Shown in pieces: positions 6,251-9,934 of a stretch of 9,934 nucleotides of DNA. This stretch comes from Deinococcus sp. (GTDB lineage: Bacteria; Deinococcota; Deinococci; Deinococcales; Deinococcaceae). Under the pieces are notes generated by a model. That model worked only from the letters and a program-made list of their open reading frames with translations, ran no database searches and had not been told where the DNA came from. The stretch covers positions 1 through 9,934 of the forward strand of contig JAQBPF010000081.1 in assembly GCA_028287665.1 (NCBI GenBank), read 5' to 3'. The position numbers were made by a program, and so were the translations under genes. Numbering within the stretch: position 1 is the stretch's first letter; every line of letters starts with the position of its first letter.

Positions 6251-6300
6251 ATTGGCCCCAGACGCCTGACTTCTATCGTTATTCTAGGCGGTCCTGCTTA

Positions 6301-6348
6301 TTGCCTTTACTCTGAACTCTGGTAGAGTTGAAAACTGCTGTCAACTCT
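6301..6348 (+). promoter_or_regulatory. Candidate promoter P2 overlapped by an operator-like inverted repeat
   Basis: TTGCCT (6301-6306), a 16-nt spacer and TAGAGT (6323-6328) fit a TAnnnT-type promoter. The -10 box lies within AGAGTTGA (6324-6331), which is perfectly complementary to TCAACTCT (6341-6348) across 9 nt. AACTCT (6315-6320) forms a second palindrome with the same AGAGTT across 3 nt. Three alternating half-sites over a -10 box suggest a repressor operator, or in RNA two mutually exclusive hairpins. Confidence 0.45.
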
Positions 6349-6426
6349 TTGGACAAGCAAGTGTGCTGAATCTGTCTTGTGTTGGAACACTCTAAACACT
6401 CGTTTTGATCTGTTGGAGGAGCGCCC

Positions 6427-7035
6427 ATGAAGCAACCCGCCCCGAAGCAAGACGCACAGAGTAAAGACACGCAGAGCCGGGACGCACAGGGTCAATCTGC
6501 ACTGGTCAGTCCCCCACCTGCCGATATTCACAGCCTTGCCGCCTGGGCCGATGCAGACCTGGAGGCGCACTGGCAGACCATCCTGACCAAGTCCAGCGCC
6601 ACCTTGGACACGGCTTACGCCAAAGCCGGAGATAGGGCTTACGGCACCTATCAGCAACTGCTGTTCCGCACCACCAAGCGGGCGCTGCGTGAGGCGGGCT
6701 TCAGTGCCTACCCGCCGCTGCCCGGAGACTTTTCACGGTCACGAGAGTGGGGCAACGCCGACGAAACCCACCAGGAGCGCTGGATGTGGAGCGTGCTGGC
6801 GGGGCCGGACGGCACATTGCTGGGAACGCTGGTGCATGTCGTGCCACACGACCACACCCAGTTCCGGATTCCTGAGCGTCCCAGCGTCTTCGGCCTGACC
6901 CAGACGGAACCCTCCGCCATTGAGGCGGCCCTGAGTGAGTTGTCGGCCCACTTCGCGGCGGCCCAGCCCTTCGACGAGTGGTATGCCGGGTATCTGGCTG
7001 AGCAAGAAAAACTGCCGACCATGAAGAATAATTAA
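6427..7035 (+). CDS. Conserved-looking protein of unknown function
   Basis: A 202-residue protein that I do not recognise. No signal peptide or transmembrane helix is seen, so it is probably cytoplasmic. Residues 1-30 are polar and low-complexity, with a three-fold pentapeptide repeat (DAQSK, DTQSR, DAQGQ at 9-23) encoded by a 15-nt DNA period. The rest looks like one folded, Trp- and aromatic-rich domain of about 165 residues. It contains WADADLEAHWQTIL, a central RWMWSVLAGPDGTLLGTLVHVVPHDHTQF with a His-rich VPHDHTQ, and an acidic C-terminal helix ending DEWYAGYLAEQEKLP. The ATG is supported by GGAGGA 6 nt upstream. It precedes the UvrA-like gene by 93 nt on the same strand, so they may share a promoter and perhaps a role. 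No function is claimed. Confidence 0.8.
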   Translation: MKQPAPKQDAQSKDTQSRDAQGQSALVSPPPADIHSLAAWADADLEAHWQTILTKSSATLDTAYAKAGDRAYGTYQQLLFRTTKRALREAGFSAYPPLPGDFSRSREWGNADETHQERWMWSVLAGPDGTLLGTLVHVVPHDHTQFRIPERPSVFGLTQTEPSAIEAALSELSAHFAAAQPFDEWYAGYLAEQEKLPTMKNN

Positions 7036-7128
7036 ACTTGTTGTGGAATCGTTTTCACATTTTTCTTAGAAAGACTGGAGGGGCCGGGTCACAGTGATTC
7101 GGCCTATCGCTGCACGTCAGGGAGCCAC

Positions 7129-9363
7129 ATGACAGGTCAACAGTTCATCCAGATTCGGGGCGCACGCGAGAACAACCTCAAGAATATTTCGCTGGATATT
7201 CCGAAGCACCGGATCACAGTGTTTACAGGCGTGTCGGGGTCAGGCAAATCGTCGCTGGTGTTCGACACGGTGGCCGCCGAAGCCCAGCGCCAACTGAACG
7301 AAACGTTTACGGCCTTCGTGCAGGGATTTATGCCGCATTACGGCCAGCCCGACGTGGATTCCATCGAGTTTCTGAACGCGCCGATCATCATCAACCAGAA
7401 ACGCATCGGCGGCGGCTCGCGCTCCACGATGGGCACCTATACCGACATCGCGGCCTTGCTCCGCCTGCTGTTTTCGCGTGTGGGGCAGCCTTACGCGGGG
7501 CCAGCCTTCGCCTTTTCCTTCAATACGCCGCAGGGCATGTGCCTGGAGTGCGAGGGCATCGGCAAAACCGTGCAGCTCGATCTGGACGCCTTCCTGGACC
7601 GCCGTCTATCGCTGAACGGCGGCGCGATCCTGCATCCCGATTTCAAGGTAGGCAAGTTGCTGTGGAAAAGCTACGCCCTCTCTAACCAGTTTGACCTCGA
7701 TAAACCTGTGCAGGACTACAGCGAGGCAGAGCTGCACACCCTGCTGCACGGCGACGGCGCGGGGGTCGACCTCGGCATGGGCTACCTCCGGTACGAGGGG
7801 CTGGTAGACCGCTTCAACCGCTCGTACATCAAGAAAGATTCCGGCGCGATGTCAGAGCGCAACAAGGCGGTGTTCGAGCAGTTCGTGAACACCCAGACCT
7901 GCCCGGTGTGTGGGGGCGCACGGCTCAATCAGGCGGCGCTGGCCTGCCGAATTGATGGGCGCAACATTGCCGAGTGGTCGAACCTGGAAGCCACCGAATT
8001 GATGGGGGTGTTGCAGACCCTCAGCGATCCGGTGGCCGTCAAAGTGGCTGCCAAACTGCGCGAACGCATCCAACATCTGATCGAGATTGGGCTGGGGTAT
8101 CTGAGCCTCAGCCGCGAAACGGCCACGCTGTCGGGCGGCGAATCGCAGCGGATCAAGATGATTCGGCACCTCGGCAACAGCCTGACCGACATGCTGTACA
8201 TCCTGGACGAACCCAGCGTGGGCCTGCACGCCCGCGATGTGGCCCGCCTGAACGGCCTGCTACGCCAACTGCGCGACAAGGGCAACACGGTGCTGGTGGT
8301 GGAACACGACCCAGACGTGATCGCGGTGGCCGATCATATCGTTGACATTGGCCCCAGAGCGGGCACGCACGGCGGCGAGGTGGTGTTCGAGGGTTCGGTG
8401 GCCGACCTGCAAGACGCCGACACTCTCACCGGGCGGTTTCTGAGCCAACACTTGCCGATCAAGACCAACGTGCGGAGCGCCACTGGACACCTGAAGATTC
8501 AGGGAGCGACCCTCAACAACCTGAAAAACGTGTCGGTGAACGTGCCGACGGGCATTCTGACGGTAGTGACAGGCGTGGCAGGCTCCGGCAAAAGCACCTT
8601 GATCAACGATGTGTTTCTGGCGCAGCATCCCGGCGCGGTGGTGATCGATCAGGGGCGCGTGGGGGCCAACAGCCGTTCGGCTCCGGCCACCTACACGGGC
8701 ATCATGGAGGATATTCGTCAGGCCTTTGCCAAAGCCAACGGGGTCAGCGCGTCGCTGTTCTCCTTCAATTCGGAGGGCAGTTGCCCCGAATGCAGCGGCC
8801 TGGGCGTCATCTATACCGATCTGGCTTTTATGGAAGGCATGACCACCCGCTGCGAAGCCTGCGACGGCAAACGCTTTAAGCCCGAGGTGCTGGACTACCA
8901 TCTGCGCGGCAAAACCATCAGCGACGTGCTGGAAATGACTGCCGAAGACGCGCTGGCCTTCTTCACCGAAAAGAAAGTTCGGGCTGTGGTGCAGGCCATG
9001 AACGATGTGGGATTGGGTTACCTGAAGCTGGGGCAACCGCTGAGTACGGTGTCGGGCGGCGAGGGCCAACGCCTGAAGCTTGCCACCGAACTGCACAAAC
9101 AGGGCAGCGTGTACGTGATGGACGAACCCACCACCGGGCTGCATCTGTCCGACATCGGCCTGCTGATGAGCATGATTGACCGCCTCGTGGACGCCGGAAA
9201 CACCGTCATTCTTATTGAACACCATCTGGACGTGATTCGCCAGGCCGACTGGATCATCGATCTGGGGCCGGAAGGCGGCAGCGCAGGCGGTCAAATTTTG
9301 TTCGAGGGGCCGCCCGCGTTGCTGTCCCAGTCGGAGCGGAGTATTACGGGGCAGTTTATTTGA
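7129..9363 (+). CDS. UvrA-like twin ABC ATPase lacking the UvrB-binding domain (class II / DrrC-like)
   Basis: A 744-residue UvrA homologue; true UvrA is about 940. Both ATPase modules look intact. Walker A: GVSGSGKSS 34-42 and GVAGSGKST 482-490. Signatures: SGGESQR 335-341 and SGGEGQR 642-648. Walker B: DEP at 360-362 and 665-667. Zinc cysteine pairs are C138/C141 with C258/C261 around the insertion domain, and C552/C555 with C575/C578 in the DNA-binding part. After the Q-loop stretch (NQKRIGGGSRSTMGTYTDI) the chain runs straight into FSFNTPQGMC. The UvrB-binding domain and its zinc module are therefore missing. Such short proteins include Streptomyces DrrC (daunorubicin tolerance), and Deinococcus UvrA2 shares the same loss. 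It probably binds damaged or drug-bound DNA without recruiting UvrB; this is inference. GGGAG precedes the ATG closely. It may be co-transcribed with the unknown gene 93 nt upstream. A terminator follows. Confidence 0.9.
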   Translation: MTGQQFIQIRGARENNLKNISLDIPKHRITVFTGVSGSGKSSLVFDTVAAEAQRQLNETFTAFVQGFMPHYGQPDVDSIEFLNAPIIINQKRIGGGSRSTMGTYTDIAALLRLLFSRVGQPYAGPAFAFSFNTPQGMCLECEGIGKTVQLDLDAFLDRRLSLNGGAILHPDFKVGKLLWKSYALSNQFDLDKPVQDYSEAELHTLLHGDGAGVDLGMGYLRYEGLVDRFNRSYIKKDSGAMSERNKAVFEQFVNTQTCPVCGGARLNQAALACRIDGRNIAEWSNLEATELMGVLQTLSDPVAVKVAAKLRERIQHLIEIGLGYLSLSRETATLSGGESQRIKMIRHLGNSLTDMLYILDEPSVGLHARDVARLNGLLRQLRDKGNTVLVVEHDPDVIAVADHIVDIGPRAGTHGGEVVFEGSVADLQDADTLTGRFLSQHLPIKTNVRSATGHLKIQGATLNNLKNVSVNVPTGILTVVTGVAGSGKSTLINDVFLAQHPGAVVIDQGRVGANSRSAPATYTGIMEDIRQAFAKANGVSASLFSFNSEGSCPECSGLGVIYTDLAFMEGMTTRCEACDGKRFKPEVLDYHLRGKTISDVLEMTAEDALAFFTEKKVRAVVQAMNDVGLGYLKLGQPLSTVSGGEGQRLKLATELHKQGSVYVMDEPTTGLHLSDIGLLMSMIDRLVDAGNTVILIEHHLDVIRQADWIIDLGPEGGSAGGQILFEGPPALLSQSERSITGQFI

Positions 9364-9371
9364 GGTAGAAC

Positions 9372-9391
9372 CTAAACCAAATCTTGGTTAG
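9372..9391 (+). repeat. Small hairpin after the UvrA-like gene
   Basis: CTAAACCAA (9372-9380) pairs with TTGGTTAG (9384-9391) with one bulged A and a 3-nt loop. It lies between the stop codon and the main terminator and is followed by a short A-run. It may assist termination or 3'-end stability. Confidence 0.45.
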
Positions 9392-9393
9392 AA

Positions 9394-9422
9394 AAGGGGG
9401 CTGCCTTCAGGGTGGCCCCCTT
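9394..9422 (+). terminator. Intrinsic terminator of the UvrA-like gene
   Basis: AAGGGGGC (9394-9401) pairs perfectly with GCCCCCTT (9415-9422). The stem can extend to 12 bp with two G-T wobbles around a 5-nt loop. TTGTCCTT overlaps and follows the stem, giving a moderately T-rich tail. It starts 31 nt past the UvrA-like stop. Confidence 0.8.
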
Positions 9423-9463
9423 GTCCTTGAGCGGTGCAAGACAGCCTGCTGTATTCCAAGGAC
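9423..9463. repeat. Nested inverted repeats
   Basis: An outer pair GTCCTTG (9423-9429) / CAAGGAC (9457-9463) encloses an inner perfect pair ACAGC (9441-9445) / GCTGT (9448-9452) with a 2-nt centre. It directly abuts the terminator. The arrangement could be a cruciform, a protein-binding site or a remnant of a repeat element. Confidence 0.45.
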
Positions 9464-9594
9464 CCCCAGCATTCTTCTGTTGCAATTCCTAACTCAAAGG
9501 GGGCAGAGACCTTAAAGCTACAGCGGGGTTTTATACCGACACGCGCCCCACCCTCAGCCCAAAGCGCAGCAGCCCAAATCCTCCAGCACCCCCC
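9464..9594. other. Non-coding stretch with no recognised feature
   Basis: Between the nested repeats and the helicase promoter I see no open frame with a ribosome site, no convincing promoter and no strong fold. The only local pattern is C-rich, purine-poor sequence just before the -35 box. Confidence 0.5.
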
Positions 9595-9623
9595 TTGACC
9601 TTTCCCTCACATCCGTGTATAGT
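9595..9623 (+). promoter_or_regulatory. Strong promoter of the DEAD-box helicase gene
   Basis: TTGACC (9595-9600), exactly 17 nt, and TATAGT (9618-9623) make the best housekeeping-type promoter in the window. The expected start is near 9630, leaving a leader of about 115 nt before the helicase ATG. Confidence 0.85.
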
Positions 9624-9629
9624 TTCAAT

Positions 9630-9745
9630 TCGTGCGCCGCTTAGGAAGTGCCTAGCGGCTGGAAGGTGCCCCCACATTCAGGACATGCTGCCGATCAAAG
9701 GCATTTGCGAGTCACTGGGGCTGTGCTTTCCCGAAAGGACTACAA
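9630..9745 (+). promoter_or_regulatory. Structured 5' leader of the DEAD-box helicase mRNA
   Basis: A leader of about 115 nt. A hairpin near its 5' end pairs GCCGCTTAGG (9636-9645) with CCTAGCGGC (9651-9659), with one bulged T and a 5-nt loop. Farther on, GCCCC (9668-9672) can pair with GGGGC (9717-9721) around a small TGCC/GGCA stem. The helicase ribosome site lies in AAAG (9734-9737), which can pair with CTTT (9726-9729). A GTG at 9632, 8 nt after the -10 box, opens a 7-codon frame ending in TAG at 9653-9655. An ATG at 9685 opens a 23-codon frame that ends at 9756, just past the helicase start. Long leaders are known for cold-shock DEAD-box genes in other bacteria. Regulation here is inference. 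Confidence 0.45.
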
Positions 9746-9934
9746 ATGAACTTTGATCAATTGATCGCGCCCGAACTTGCGGCGCGCCTCGCTGAACGTG
9801 GCATTACCGAAGCTAGCCCTATTCAGGCAGAAACCCTGCCCCATACCCTTGCTGGCAAAGACCTGATTGGCCGCGCCCGCACCGGTACCGGCAAAACGCT
9901 GGCCTACGCGCTGCCTATCATCATGAAGCTGGAC
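9746..9934 (+). CDS. DEAD-box RNA helicase, N-terminal 63 residues (runs off the window)
   Basis: An ATP-dependent RNA helicase of superfamily 2, cut by the window edge. The visible start reads [20 protein letters not shown]. The Q motif follows with its upstream aromatic Phe3 and GITEASPIQ (residues 19-27). The Walker A motif ARTGTGKT (motif I) is at about 45-52, then LAYALPII. The ATG is supported by AAAGGA about 6 nt upstream. These enzymes remodel RNA in ribosome assembly, decay or cold adaptation; which of these applies cannot be told from the N-terminus. It has its own promoter and a long leader. Confidence 0.93.
   Translation, partial: MNFDQLIAPELAARLAERGITEASPIQAETLPHTLAGKDLIGRARTGTGKTLAYALPIIMKLD

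Larger units (their letters stand above)
6210..6426 (+). promoter_or_regulatory. A+T-richer regulatory region upstream of the unknown gene
   Basis: This 217-nt non-coding stretch is visibly richer in A+T than its surroundings. It holds two candidate promoters, a palindrome over the first -10 box, and a set of three related half-sites over the second. A strong ribosome site, GGAGGA, lies 6 nt before the downstream ATG. No open frame with a ribosome site was seen in it on either strand. Confidence 0.6.

Noticed and set aside
7036..7128. A separate promoter or terminator between the unknown gene and the UvrA-like gene
   Set aside because: There is an A+T-rich patch with the small palindrome TTTCTTAGAAA and a weak CAGTGAT/ATCGCTG stem, but no convincing -35/-10 pair and no GC stem followed by a T-run.
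8260..9294. A 344-codon minus-strand frame inside the UvrA-like gene
   Set aside because: It is complementary to strongly conserved ABC motifs, is His/Ala/Gly-rich with no recognisable domain, and has no start signals.

Overview
The window looks like chromosomal DNA from a Deinococcus-type bacterium. The evidence is a high G+C content, Thermus/Deinococcus-like protein sequences (for example RF1), GTG starts, promoters of the TTGACN / TAnnnT kind, and a gene (rluD) whose -10 box sits directly before the start codon, the leaderless layout common in Deinococcus. The genus is inferred from the sequence alone. I see no tRNA, rRNA, CRISPR array, insertion sequence or phage gene.

Left part, plus strand (1-1380): the 3' end of prfA (release factor 1) overlaps by 14 nt a Nudix hydrolase gene. 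A 269-nt non-coding stretch follows with two strong hairpins. The second is a near-symmetric terminator that can serve both the Nudix gene and the converging minus-strand cluster.

Centre, minus strand (4990 down to 1650): five collinear genes run in this order: a Tat-dependent ferritin-like lipoprotein, a Tat-dependent soluble ferritin-like protein, tatA, an ECF sigma factor, and its membrane anti-sigma factor (RskA-like). The two ferritin-like proteins are tandem paralogues, about three quarters identical over the mature domain by eye, and both keep the E...ExxH...E...ExxH di-metal pattern. Export machinery, exported cargo and an envelope-sensing regulator in one cluster suggest an extracytoplasmic metal or oxidative stress module. 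This is the most system-like feature of the window.

Right part, plus strand (5247 to end): rluD (23S rRNA pseudouridine synthase) has a leaderless-type promoter. After an A+T-richer regulatory region with several inverted repeats come a gene of unknown function and a short UvrA-like twin ABC ATPase that lacks the UvrB-binding domain, followed by a terminator. The window ends in the first 63 codons of a DEAD-box RNA helicase, preceded by a good promoter and a leader of about 115 nt that contains a hairpin and two possible short upstream ORFs.
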